From Thysanoteuthis rhombus (taxonomy: Eukaryota; Mollusca; Cephalopoda; Oegopsida; Thysanoteuthidae): 64,000 nucleotides of DNA. Location: the NCBI GenBank assembly GCA_963457665.1, contig OY735203.1, positions 17,063,994 through 17,127,993 on the forward strand, written 5' to 3'. The notes under the pieces are model-generated. The model saw nothing but the letters and a program-made list of their open reading frames with translations, had not been told where the DNA came from and did not search any database. Shown piece after piece: positions 24,540 to 35,650 of the stretch (position 1 is its first letter; the number at the start of each line of letters is the position of its first letter). The translations under genes were made by a program, and so were the position numbers.

Positions 24540-26513
24540 TTAGTGTTCTGTGTGGTGAGGGTTGTTCAGTTTAGTATTTAATCCATTAGGATATAGGGTT
24601 TTAAGTTTGTTGATCCACATGTCTTCGTGTTTTTCTAGAACTTTAGTTATGTCAATTGGAGTAGTTTTTTCTATTTTTTCTATGATGGTGAAGCTAGCGT
24701 CAGTGGCAAAATTGTGGTTAGGTGTGCGAAAGTGTAGTTCTACAGGAAGTGGGCTACGATTATTTCTTGACTTAATCCTATGTCTATAATTGTTGAGTCT
24801 AATATTAAATTGCCACTCGGACTTGCCTATGTACTGTAACTTACATCTATTGCACTCTAGAAGGTATATAATGTTCTTACTGCGGCAGTTGCTATTGTGG
24901 TATATGTGGTAACTCTCTTTTGTGGTGGTGCTTGTGAATGTGTTGGTGTACTTGAGGTGGTTGCAACATAAACTGTTTCTTATGTTGCAAGGTGTGCAGA
25001 ATTTAATTGTTCTAGGTGTATTTTTGTGTACGACTTTATTGTTAGCGATATTATTGCTACTAATCATGTCTCTGATGTTTTTGGGTCCGCAGTAGGAGAT
25101 AACACATGGGTCTGTGAATGTTTCTTTTAGATTTGTTTTGATCGTGAGAATGTTCCATCTATTATTGATGATGTGTACTAAGGGTGGGAGTGTGTTGTTG
25201 AAGGTTGTTATAAGGGGTATGCGGTTGGGTTTGTTATTATGGGATAGTAAAAGGGTTTCATCTCTGGGTATTCCAGTCGCTTTTTTTATTTGTTTTTTTT
25301 TTGTGTCATCTAGTGGATAACCTCGTTGGGTGAAATATTGTATTAGGTTGTGTTTGTGTCTGTTAAGTTCGCTATTGGTGGAGCAGATTCTTCTAATTCT
25401 AAGAGCTTGTGAATATGGTAAGCTTCTTTTTAAGTGTTGGGGATGGGCTGATTTGGAGTGGAGGTAATTGTGGGTGTCTGTGGGTTTTGTGGAGAGGGTG
25501 GTTTGGAGGTTTCTGTTGTCATCTATATATATGCGTGTGTCTAGGAAGGCTATGGAGTCAGTGGATGTTGTGAAGTCAAACTTAATAGAGTCATGTGCCG
25601 AGTTTAGATGTATGAAGAAGTTATCTAGTTTGGTTTTTTCGCCTGTATATATGAAAAAAATGTCGTCTATGTATCTACCATAAAAGATGCAGTCATTATA
25701 AATCTCTGGGTAAATGTAGGTTTCTTCAAATTTACCCATGAAGATATTAGCATAGGATGGGGCCGCTACTGTGCCCATGGCGCAGCCTTTCACCTGGAGG
25801 AAGTGTCTATTATTAAAGTTAAAGCTATTTAGGGTTAGAATGTGGTGCATAAGAGTGGTGATTGTTCTAGTGCTAGGTTCTTTAGTAGTTCTATTGTTTA
25901 AGGCTTCTGTCAGTGCTAGGATACCTTCATCATGTTTGATGTTGGAGTATAGGGATTTAACATCCATACTAACTAGAAGTGCTTTGTCTGGGATTGCTGT
26001 GATGTGTTTGATTTTGTTTAGGAGGTCTGTGGTGTCACGAATATATGATTTGATTTGTGTTGCTAAGGATTGGATGTAGTGATCTACGAATTTTGATAGT
26101 TTGGTAGTGTGGCAGTTCGTGGAGGAGATGACTGGTCTACCTGGGTTATTTGGTTTGTGGATTTTGGGGAGTAGGTAGAACCTTGTGCGTTTTGTGGAAG
26201 TGGGTTTCAGTATATTCTGTGTCCTTTTGTCTATCATGTTGCTATTGTGTAATTCTGTTAGGGATTGGGTTATTGTGTTTATGTATTCGTTAAAGGGGTC
26301 TTTGGGGAGTTCTTTGTAGAATTCTGTGTTGCTTAATTGTAAGTTAGCTTCTGTGAGGTATTCATCTAAACCCCAGATGACTATGGATCCACCCTTATCT
26401 GCTCTTGTGATGATCAAGTTTGTATTGTTTTTTAGTTTATTAAGGGCCTTTCGCTCTTTAGTTGTAAGGTTATCACGTGTTAGGGTTTGTTGTGTGTTAT
26501 TGTTGATGTGCAA
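24540..26513 (-). pseudogene. Penelope-like element: reverse transcriptase plus GIY-YIG-like endonuclease (657 codons)
   Basis: This is an uninterrupted 657-codon 3' portion of a PLE polyprotein; the first ATG is produced by the insertion junction, and the true frame continues upstream at 27830. In residue order it has ADKGGSIVIW (38-47), LLPKIHKP (114-121), RPVISSTN (126-133), RT motif A LVSMDVKSLYSNI (180-192), KGCAMGTVAAPSYANIF (242-258), catalytic motif C YIDD (281-284) and FLDTRIYI (323-330). Then come cysteines around 506-517 and the nuclease core NIIYLLECNRCKLQYIGKS (547-565) with [11 protein letters not shown] (572-582). In PLEs the C-terminal GIY-YIG nuclease cuts target DNA and the RT primes there. 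All visible RT catalytic residues are present. The element is split by an RTE LINE, and its upstream half carries a stop and a frameshift, so it is not expressible as it stands. Confidence 0.92.
26502..26509. repeat. Target-site duplication, left copy
   Basis: GTTGATGT here equals GTTGATGT at 27830-27837, flanking the RTE insertion. The PLE frame is continuous when one copy and the insert are removed. Confidence 0.75.
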
Positions 26514-26519
26514 AAGACC

Positions 26520-27794
26520 TCAACAACTATAGGCCTATAAGCCTACTCAACTGTGTATATAAACTTTTCACAAAGATCATCACCAACCGAATCACAAAAA
26601 CACTCGATGAAAATCAGCCACGTGAACAGGCTGGCTTTAGAAGAAGCTACTCGACCATGGACCACCTGCACTCGATAAATCAACTGAAAGAAAAAGCAGC
26701 AGAGTATAGACTACCACTTGCCGTAGCATTTATCGACTTCAAAAAGGCGTTCGACTCAGTAGAAATCCCTAAGGTCATGGAGGCCATCAGTCGGCAAGGT
26801 GTAGATCCAGTTTATGTTGAAGTGTTGAAACATATATACAATCACGGCAGCTCATTTATCAGGCCACATAAAGACTCGGACCCCTTCCAGCTCCAGAAAG
26901 GAGTAAGACAAGGTGATACCAGCTCACCTAAACTCTTCACAGCCTGCCTCGAGATGATCTTCAGAAGGCTAGACTGGGAGAGAAAAAGGAATTAAAATAG
27001 ACGGCGAGTATCTGAGCAACCTCAGATTCGCAGACGACATAGCCCTTTTCGCAGAGAACCTACGCGACCTCCAACTAATGATAGATGAACTAAATGAGGA
27101 GAGCAAGAAAGTCGGCCTACACATGAACTTCAGCAAGACGAAGATCATGTGCAACAACCACATTGGAGATAAGAACACTAAGATCGAAATCGAGGACACA
27201 GAACTCGAGAAAGTAGACCACTACATCTACCTAGGGCAACGAATCTCCATGAGACCCTCAAAAGAAGAAGAAATCAAGCGAAGAATCACACTAGGATGGC
27301 AAGCCTTTGGCAGAGCTAGCTCAACCTTCAAAAATAATAAAATCCCATTAATCCTAAAGAGAAGGGTGTATAACCAATGCATCCTCCCAATAGTCACTTA
27401 TGGAGCTGAAACATGGAACTTAACCAAGAAACAGACCCGTAAGCTGAGAACCATGCAATGCGCACATGAAAGAATACTGCTGGGCCTCACATGGAGAGAC
27501 CACAAAACAGCACAACACATCCGGGAAAAGACAAGAGTTAGAGACATCATAGAATCCATAAAAAATCTCAAATGGCGGTGGGCTGGCCATGTTGCAAGAA
27601 TGGCTGACAATCGATGGACATCACGACTCACAACATGGATTCCCCGAGACCATATGTGCAACCGAGGCCGGCAAAATATTAGATGGAGAGATGAACTAGA
27701 CAAGTTCAGGAAGTACTGGCTCCGTGACGCCCATGATAGAGAAGTGTGGCAAATCCTGGGGAAGGTCTATGTCCAACGACAGACGCTAAAAGAC

Positions 27795-27797
<3 letters not shown>
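26520..27797 (+). pseudogene. RTE reverse transcriptase reading frame with one frameshift
   Basis: Coding part of the nested LINE. It is open from 26520 to 26995 (first ATG at 26657) and, in the next frame, from about 26988 to the TGA at 27795-27797. A one-base change in the A5 run at 26983-26987 separates [13 protein letters not shown] from [17 protein letters not shown]. All RT motifs up to motif C and the C-terminal domain are present in one frame or the other. The clade call rests on the YGAETW and GHVARM C-terminal signatures typical of RTE/BovB-like proteins. Confidence 0.9.
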
Positions 27798-27828
<31 letters not shown>

Positions 27829-27829
27829 A
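27796..27829 (+). repeat. (GAT)n tail of the nested RTE LINE
   Basis: About eleven TGA/GAT units overlap the stop codon of the RT and end at the target-site duplication. Confidence 0.93.
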
Positions 27830-27837
27830 GTTGATGT
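27830..27837. repeat. Target-site duplication, right copy
   Basis: GTTGATGT, matching 26502-26509. Confidence 0.75.
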
Positions 27838-28937
27838 AGGTTTTTATGTCATCTCTGACGGCTAGCTCAAAAGTTTGAATGGTTGTGTCTATGTTTTTTG
27901 GGATGAAGGATTTGTTGGGGTCTTTAAGCCTATCAAGGATGTCACTATCGTGGCCTGTTTTCCCAAAGTGGGTCTAAGTTTGATCCTTCTGAAGAAGTCA
28001 TAGAGATCTTTGTTGAGGGTGTGATTGTTGAAGTGTGGGGTCGGGGACAGAAATTAAGGCCTTTGTTAAGGAGTTTGAATGTGTCCCTAGTAAATCGAAA
28101 TTTACTTAGGTTCATTACTTTCCCTTCTGGGTCTTCCTTAATTCTGATTGTGTGTAGTAGTGTTTTAGTAAGTTTTCTAAACTGCTTACTAGTGTTGGAA
28201 TCAGGTTTTCTACCCCCCCCCCCTTCCATATTTAGTGGTAGGGGGGTTTCCTCGTTTTTTGGTAGAGTGTGTGTGTGGGTTGATGTAGGGGTTACCCGCT
28301 GGTCAGGGTGTTTGCCTGGGTCTTCAGGATGCTTTCGAAGGGTCAATGTGATGGGTTGAGGAAGGATGCTACTCTTAGGGCTTTCCTTTTGCAGAGTATG
28401 AGGGGTAGTACGTCTGAGGACCTTATGGTGTCTAGTGTTCTTGTTCCTATTATCTGTATGCTGGTTTTTGTAGTTGTATTTGTTCATATAGCCGTGTCTG
28501 TTCACAATATTGGTGTCAGTAATATTAGTATTTGTGTAGGTGTTCCTGTTATGTTTGTTCATATGTGTGTGTCTGTTATAGGTGTTAGTACTGTTAGTGC
28601 CAGTGTAGGTGTTTTTGTTTTGTTTGTTCATATGCGTGTATCAATTTCTATAGTCGTTGTTCGTGTGGGTATGGATGATGTTTTTGTCAGTATTAGTGAT
28701 TCTTGTTGGATAGCCTGTGTCTGTGTGTCTAGTGTTAAATCTGTATTTGGTGGGGGAATTGGTTTTTGTTGGGTATGTAGGTGGTAGGTTGGGAGTGGGT
28801 AGCAGAGGCCTGATGGCTTTTTTGGTGGGTTGTATCAAAATTTCTCTCATATTCTGTGGATTCTCAGATCTGTGTGTGATGTTGTGTCTAAGTTTGTTGT
28901 ATTTTTTTAGTTTTTCAGTAACTTTTAAGGTTGATAC
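27830..28937 (-). pseudogene. Penelope-like element: N-terminal part, broken by stop and frameshift
   Basis: The upstream half of the same PLE, read on the minus strand. An open stretch from 28937 reads VSTLKVTEKLKKYNKLRHN and REILIQPTKKAIRP. A TGA at 28641-28643 interrupts it; the same frame reopens through an Asn/Thr-rich low-complexity stretch (about 28631-28450) to NLSKFRFTRDTFKLLNKGLN and FCPRP, the conserved N-terminal block of PLE proteins. Near 27965 one base is gained or lost: the frame ends at 27945 while the next frame reads FGKTGHDSDILDRLKDPNKS and FELAVRDDIKTYIN, which joins in frame to the 657-codon part once the RTE insert is removed. The Asn/Thr-rich stretch is unusual. The initiator is not certain; a TAG lies just before 28937. 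Confidence 0.82.
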
Positions 28938-28953
28938 CTATGTAGCTCCTTGA

Positions 28954-29328
28954 CCCCACCACCCCTCCTTCCACACTATCCCAAACATACCAAAAAATCC
29001 ACCTCCACAACACTACCCCCTACCTTGACACACTCTACCCTCCCCAAGACCAACTGCTGCTGCTTTACCAAAATCCCAATACCTGCTGGTCATTCTTACA
29101 TTCAGCAAGAGGCCTCTAGTAGCCCTGACAACAAAACTTACCCACAATGCATAGCCCCTGGCAATGGACTCTGGTTCCACTTGGTACATTTTAATTCACA
29201 CTCACACGACGCACACCACTGATGATGGGAGAAATCCCGAAACATGTATGGACTATTGACATATAAGGATTAATAAACCTTACCACCAAAAACTTCACTC
29301 CCGAGTCTGTCTCACTCTCTAAAGTACA

Positions 29329-29332
<4 letters not shown>
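28954..29332 (+). repeat. C-rich block, candidate inverted terminal repeat (pLTR) of the Penelope-like element
   Basis: At about 28953 strand composition flips: the PLE is A/C-rich on the minus strand, whereas this block is A/C-rich on the plus strand. It lies between the PLE N-terminus and the right-hand (TA)n and carries a hammerhead-like motif. PLEs are known to have long terminal repeats in direct or inverted order and to encode hammerhead motifs in them, so an inverted pLTR is a reasonable inference. No matching second repeat was found by eye in 24409-24539, which weakens the call. It encodes no long protein. Confidence 0.4.
29219..29247 (+). ncRNA. Hammerhead-ribozyme-like core motif
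   Basis: CTGATGA (29219-29225) is followed by a T, a four-base-pair hairpin GGGA-GAAA-TCCC (29227-29238), then GAAA (29239-29242) and ACATGT, which is self-complementary. Core CUGANGA, stem II and GAAA in this order and spacing are the hammerhead signature. The extra unpaired T before stem II departs from the standard core, and stems I and III cannot be closed within the local sequence. A dimeric ribozyme pairing through ACATGT is possible. It lies on the strand opposite to the adjacent PLE reading frame. Confidence 0.4.

Positions 29333-29377
<45 letters not shown>
29333..29377. repeat. (TA)n microsatellite, right flank of the Penelope-like element
   Basis: Perfect TA array bracketing the PLE with 24344-24408. 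Confidence 0.95.
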
Positions 29378-29378
<1 letters not shown>

Positions 29379-29379
<1 letters not shown>

Positions 29380-29545
29380 CATTGGGTCGAGGAAGTGTAT
29401 GTCTCTTGGGCTGAACTGTAAATATTTTTTAGTAGTCATAATTTTTTCAAGATCATCAGCGACTGTTCGTAGTAAAACGGAGTTTTTTTTATAGATCTTG
29501 TCGTCCCGGTTTGGAAAATTGTTCCTAAATGAATCCATGAATGGA
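29379..29545 (-). other. Coding-like stretch of unknown identity
   Basis: The minus strand is open for about 55 codons with a plausible protein-like composition: MDSFRNNFPNRDDKIYKK, LLRTVADDLEKIMTTKKYL, then QFSPRDIHFLDP. It opens at an ATG at 29538 and runs into the TA array. I recognise no family. It may be an exon fragment, part of another retroelement, or chance. Confidence 0.25.
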
Positions 29546-29586
29546 AGTTTTATTCAGAACATATATACAACCTTTTCGTAGTAATA

Positions 29587-30315
<729 letters not shown>

Positions 30316-30425
30316 TAGTTTAGGGCACCTGGTATTCCTAGACAGTCACTCATATAAGAACTGACCAGGTTTGGTGGTTCCTAACTTCTCCACAGAGTGT
30401 CCAACGAGATCCGGTCGTAACATGA
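30316..30425 (-). repeat. 5S-rRNA-derived sequence, minus strand
   Basis: The minus strand reads GACCGGATCTCGTTGGACA, GGAGAAGTTAGG, AAACCTGGTCAGTTCTTATA, GAGTGACTGTCTAGGAATAC and CAGGTGCCCTAAAC. This follows animal 5S rRNA in order, including the internal-control-region blocks AAGTTAAGC, GCCTGGTTAGTACTT, GGGTGACC and GGGAATACCGGGTGC. Divergence is too high for a functional gene, and part of the 5' end is reduced. It is either a 5S pseudogene or the head of a 5S-derived SINE (SINE3 class). Confidence 0.65.
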
Positions 30426-31877
30426 TTTACATTGATAATAATTTTACAATTTTAGCCGATCAGCAGGAACAGGTATTTTGCATCTGTAATAGAATACAAG
30501 GGGGAGTGTTTATCTCTATATAAATATTAAAACTATATGTCAGTCCACCGTGTAGCTCCGTAAATTCTTTTCTGTTCACAAATCACACCGACATTTATTT
30601 TCAATAACTTTGTCACCAAAACTCCGTGTCGGGTATTCAGCGCTTATATGCAGATAAGCTGATTGAGACTTATACATTGGATTTAAATGATGATATTCAG
30701 TGTGAGTGAGAACGATGACCCAAAGCAATCAATTTAGAGGGATTTTCAGAAATTAACTTCCTAGATCCATGTATGGAGATCCTTTTTGCATGTTCAAAAC
30801 TTCCATGGGATAGATTGTGTGGTCCCTGAGTTACACGGCCACATACAGACATACAGAAAGACAGACATTCAATGATTTATTGTAGGCATTGACATAATAA
30901 TATTCCTGATTAAGAATCAGAAATCTAACGTAATATATATTTCATGTGTGTGATAAGTTGCTAGATGTATAAGCGAACAAAAATTTTACTGGAAACATCT
31001 TCCTCCTTCAGATGTAGTTACAAAACAATCATCAATTCAGCACACCAAGTACTGATTCATTTGAAGTAGCTAATCTATTTACAATTTTAATTAGTCTGTT
31101 CAATTTACAAGGACAAATATGAAAAGCATTGATTTATCAATGCAACTTGAGTAATTTGGACCAAATATCAATTTTATTACACTTGAGTCTCGAAACTCCA
31201 CAGTCAATCATATTTTGCCTGGAGGATTCTCAGAGTGTTCATAAAGCGAGTGAAAAAATATCCAGGACATTGCAGAAATTTTATAATGTCATGATTGCAC
31301 CGCTTCAAAATTAACACAATCTGACTCAAAGGTATATATTAAGACAACAATTATAAATAAAACGAGGAAGGATTAAAAAAGATTGAACATCCAGTGTAAA
31401 AGCCATACAATCTGAATTTGAGCAGATGAAAAGGGGAATGCCAGACGGCGATAGTGACTTAACACACTTTTGTTTTTTTCCAGTAAAATGAATATTTATT
31501 GTTTTATTGTAAATCATGTAGGAACGCTCTCAAGGTTGCTAGTCGCTTAAGCTGTCGACAACTAATTCAACTAAAAACATGAGTCTTAGATATGTATACA
31601 AGCAACTCACATAAGTAATTTTTACAATAAAACATACTTGATCACGGATCTTTTTTCAAATTAATATACTCAATAATAAAAAACTAAGAAATCTCCGTGT
31701 ACGTTGGTTTGTGTGTTTATGCTGTTTTTTGTTTTTTTTGGCATATTCTTTCTGTAGAAGGAAATTACGACTGGTCCGTCACAATAATTCTCGACCTTGT
31801 GTTTATAGATCTAAAATGTATGTAGAGAGGAAGAAGGGCATGGAGTGAGATAAACACAGCATGTGTGTGCGTGTGAA
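30426..31877. other. Intergenic sequence, nothing recognised
   Basis: An ACACGGCCACATACAGACAT stretch with further ACAGA repeats at 30833-30870 resembles the ends of short interspersed repeats common in invertebrates, but I see no second copy. Confidence 0.35.
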
Positions 31878-31935
31878 AGAGGGAAAGAGAGAGAGAGAAG
31901 GGGCGAGAGAGAGAGAGAGAGATGGAGAGAGAGGG
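31878..31935. repeat. (GA)n-rich microsatellite
   Basis: Imperfect GA array. Confidence 0.9.
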
Positions 31936-32298
31936 TTCAGGGTTTTTTCCTGTTCAATCTCTCAGAAGTTAACGACAGTAAGGTCAAATTCCTTCGCATC
32001 ATTAAAACTACGAAAGAATACAAAACGGAATTCATTGCTCCGTACAATATTTTTCCAGGACTTATTCAAACTCCTTTATTGATAGTCCCTTTAAGTGGAA
32101 TTTTTTACCTTTTTTAGAATGAGTTGGGATTCAGAAGTGGGAGTAGTGAATCCGTAATCAGTTTTAGTGTACGTCACTGTATCACTGTCATCCCTGCATG
32201 ACGTCACCACTTTTTCTTCTTATCATTGCCGTGCACCATTGTAACATACGATAATGAAGTCGAAACTCAATGGTATGAGTTTTACAAAAAAAGAAATG

Positions 32299-32352
32299 AT
32301 AGGCCCACTTAGTCTAATGGTTAATCTGCCACTTGCATTGGAAGCAAGAGGA
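32299..32352 (+). repeat. tRNA-like 5' half, probable SINE remnant
   Basis: GGCCCACTTAGTCTAATGG contains TAGTCTAATGG, a good match to the tRNA D-arm/A box. It is followed 16 nt later by a five-base-pair anticodon-like arm CTTGC-ATTGGAA-GCAAG (32334-32350) whose loop would present UGG. Downstream the sequence turns A-rich, and there is no T arm that would close a tRNA. I infer a tRNA-derived SINE remnant or tRNA pseudogene. Confidence 0.4.
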
Positions 32353-34587
32353 AAAAGAAATGTGGACCAAAAAGAGCAGAACTACGAGTTGAATCAGATG
32401 CCAAAATCAACCGATGCCATCCGCCAAAGAAACTCCAACGAAATTGAAATTCATTCGTAATTATAGATGAAAATATTTGGATTAATACATCAAAAACACG
32501 GACAAATATTTTCTGCTTTTTTAGAAAACTCTTAGGTCTTTACATCGTTCAATGATTCTATTATAATAATAATTGTTTTAATAACATCCTTAGTGACAAG
32601 AAAGTTTTTATAAAAAAAGAATAAGATATTTGTACTTGTTATAATATAAAAATGATATTTTTGATATCATACTCAATGATTACAAAAAAACCCCCCAAAA
32701 CACAAATACTGAGAACTCGGAAACGTGATCTGATACGACGTGGGGTCACTGAATAAGTCTTTCTTTCTCACTTTCTGTCTGATTCATGTTCAAAATCCAG
32801 ACATCTTAAATTTCAGGTCTGACATTTGATCTAGAGGTAAATCCAGATATACAACACCAGAACTGAGAACACTTATGAAAATTACCCGAAATATTTGGAA
32901 GCCGTACTTTCGCACGACGCACGACCACTAGTTTACACGATATTTATGACCGGCTGCTCCACGCATCATGAAGTTTGACCGCTTTCAAATAAACAACTTT
33001 TGGACAGGCATACCCCAAACTCACTATAATTTAAGATATCTCCATGTATATGCATCAACACAACACAACGACTGACCATTGTACAAAGTTGATATTTGCC
33101 AGATATGTAGGCCAGTGCGCTGTGCAATTTGGGATCAAGTTTGAAGTTGTTTGGATTCACAGTTTTCGATGTGAGGTGGATGCTTGATTTACGAAAAAAA
33201 AAATCAGTTCTGAATGATTATAGTTTTTGCCTGAATATATAATACATCACCAGTGTTGGCAAGCACGAATTTATAGCTGCAAAATATTTTTTGAGAGGGA
33301 AGGAGAATCAATATATTTTTTCTTTCGAATTTTTCAATATAACGAGATTAAATTGAACTATAGTTAGACGACATTATTGCATTTAGAGGAAATCGGTTTT
33401 GATTGTTGCCATTACCGATATCATAAATAAAAAACAGTTTTGTTATTTCAAATTTAAACCTCCTGCCGATATTCGAGGGACCGGATGTACTTTTTGCAGG
33501 GACATGCCCTAGATTTTATAATTATGATTGAAGAAATATCTTTTTGTGTGTGCATAAACACACTTGACAACTATCTGTTCACCGAATATTCGTGAGAAAT
33601 ATGTCAACACAGAAGTTAGAGCCGTGTTCAAAGTTTTTTTGACCTGCGGTACTAAACAATCTAATGAAGAAAATACAAGTTCTAGATCTTCACAATATTC
33701 CAATGAATTATCACCATGACATCTGCTCTTTGGAATAATTTGAATTCACTCCACATGCTATGAACTCTGGCTCTCCCATATATGCACCTTTGGACCAGGC
33801 ACTGTTGTTAGAAATTTGCATATCTGATCAGATGCAAAATACTTTTACTTACGCAAATAGAATTATCATGTATCTTCAAACGGCTATACAGCAATTGAAG
33901 TAATAGTTGTATATGTGGGATTATTGATATTCACACGATTCATTTTCCCTTTTTTGATTTGCTTGCTAAAGTTTTTTTAAAATTCTAATTTTAATTTGTA
34001 TTATTCAACTTAGAACATTCAAATGAATATTTTTTCTGTATATCTTTCAAAAAGTTATATCTTTTTTTTTATCTGGGAAAATCTGAATCAATATCTCAGC
34101 ATGAATTTAGTATCGTCTGTTTAAAACACTGCGTAATTTCTCCCTTCTTTCAGGCTCTAGAGGAATGAATAAAATTGCAATAAAAGGCTGATTGCTTTAA
34201 TCCTGTTCAATCGAAATTGTGCTTAAATACGGGAACAAAATGGACTGTCCAGCGTGTACTCTACTCATATTCTCTGCCATCCAGTATGGGAGGTCTTTGA
34301 TAAATAGTCGAAAAAGTCATTTTCGATCATGGTATTTACCGATAATTCTGTTAAAATATCTTGCTCTTAGCTTTTGATTTTCTTCCCTTTTTTGCAACTT
34401 TTGATCTGATGAAAATATATGGCTTCATCAGCTGATCTCTAGCTATATAATTTCGTAAGGATTTTCTGTTATTGATCGGTAATAATAGTTCCCCGTAACA
34501 TCTTATGGATTATTTGCTTTACAGGTCCTAATATATCAGTAAGTTTTCCTTTAACCGTTTTTGTCTATTTTTTTTTCGGTAAAAGTA
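32353..34587. other. Intergenic sequence, nothing recognised
   Basis: AT-rich. Short frames on both strands show no domain. Confidence 0.4.
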
Positions 34588-34705
34588 GTTAAGGCTGAAT
34601 CAAGTTGGACAAATTGTTTCATGCCTGATCACTAAACTTTCTGCAACGATGAACCTGGTCAATACTTAAATTGGTGACTGTTTGGAATTACTGGGTGCCC
34701 TAAGC
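34588..34705 (+). repeat. 5S-rRNA-derived sequence, full-length but diverged
   Basis: About 118 nt aligns end to end with animal 5S rRNA: GTTAAGGCTGAATCAAGTTG at the 5' end, CCTGATCACTAAACTTTCTG, CAACGATGAACCTGGTCAAT, ACTTAAATTGGTGACTG, and GGAATTACTGGGTGCCC. The order and spacing of the internal promoter blocks are kept, but many stem positions are changed, so it should not be a working rRNA gene. Sequence to about 34995 continues at higher GC and may be the body of a 5S-headed SINE. Confidence 0.7.
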
Positions 34706-35515
34706 AGCTGGGGATCACGCAGAGAGCCTTCCGTGGTAATCCTCTAGATCATTGCACTCCATCAAATAACGCAAGCCCAAGGTTCACCGTCCCCTATCTC
34801 CTGGCTAGCCTGGTTGCGAGTGGGAATGAATTGATGACCCTGGCAAAAACCTACTAAACAACGACTCTGTCCCTTCTGCAGCGCATCGAGCCAAATATGA
34901 GGCAAGCAGACTCAGGACGTCCAACTGGTTCCACCTGTTGGCCACTAAAGAGACACCTGCTGGCCATTGCACACAGACTTGGTATCTGTGCTTCACGTTT
35001 ATTGACCATATTAATTGCTATTATGATGAGAGTTTGTTGTGTAATGTCGCACTAAACCCAGTGTTATGACTTCAGACAAGCTGACTGGTTGTTATACGTT
35101 ATTAAAATCACGCAGAGGTCTTTTGGCCCTCATCCAAAATATCTTAAATCGGTCATACATTACGAGTTAGAACAGGGATGCAAAAAAGAATTTGAATTTA
35201 CTAGAATGCACATCACCTGCGGATACACAATTCTTTTATTCATTTTAGCTTTTCATTATTTTATTTACGGATTATGCTGAGGCCAGTCAGTCATTATTAC
35301 CATTCAATACATAAAAAAACGAGGAAAACACAGCCGGCAAACATTGCAATGTTGACAAGTACTGTTGGTATTCCAATCGATTGTAACCATCGTGCATTTG
35401 GAAATAAACAAATTCAGTGGGAACAAATAAATCATAATCAGCTTAAATTCATTGAATTCTGCTTTTCCTCTTTTCTTTCTTTTTCTCCCACTTCTTTCCT
35501 CTCACGGTCCCTCTG
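34706..35515. other. GC-richer stretch after the 5S-like sequence, then intergenic
   Basis: From 34706 to about 34995 the base composition is clearly richer in G and C than the surroundings and contains no long frame. The remainder is AT-rich without recognised features. Confidence 0.35.
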
Positions 35516-35572
35516 TCATTATTATTATTATCATTATCATCATCATCATCATTATTATTATTATTATTATTA

Positions 35573-35650
<78 letters not shown>

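Larger units (their letters stand above)
26510..27829 (+). mobile_element. RTE-type LINE, 5'-truncated, inserted in the Penelope-like element
   Basis: The plus strand encodes an RT from the middle of the fingers to the natural C-terminus. It begins [16 protein letters not shown] and continues [32 protein letters not shown] (motif A), [16 protein letters not shown] (motif B), LSNLRFADDIALFAEN (motif C), ILPIVTYGAETWNLTKK, KWRWAGHVARMADN and DREVWQILGKVYVQ. Only the A-run at 26983-26987 disrupts it: the frame ends at 26995 and the downstream frame takes over one base off. The apurinic-like endonuclease normally found at the N-terminus of RTE proteins is missing through 5' truncation. The (GAT)n tail at 27796-27829 and 8-bp duplications mark it as the youngest recognisable insertion here. 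Confidence 0.92.

Noticed and set aside
25114..26079. Plus-strand open stretches opposite the Penelope-like element
   Set aside because: Antisense shadows of the PLE protein; no domain of their own.
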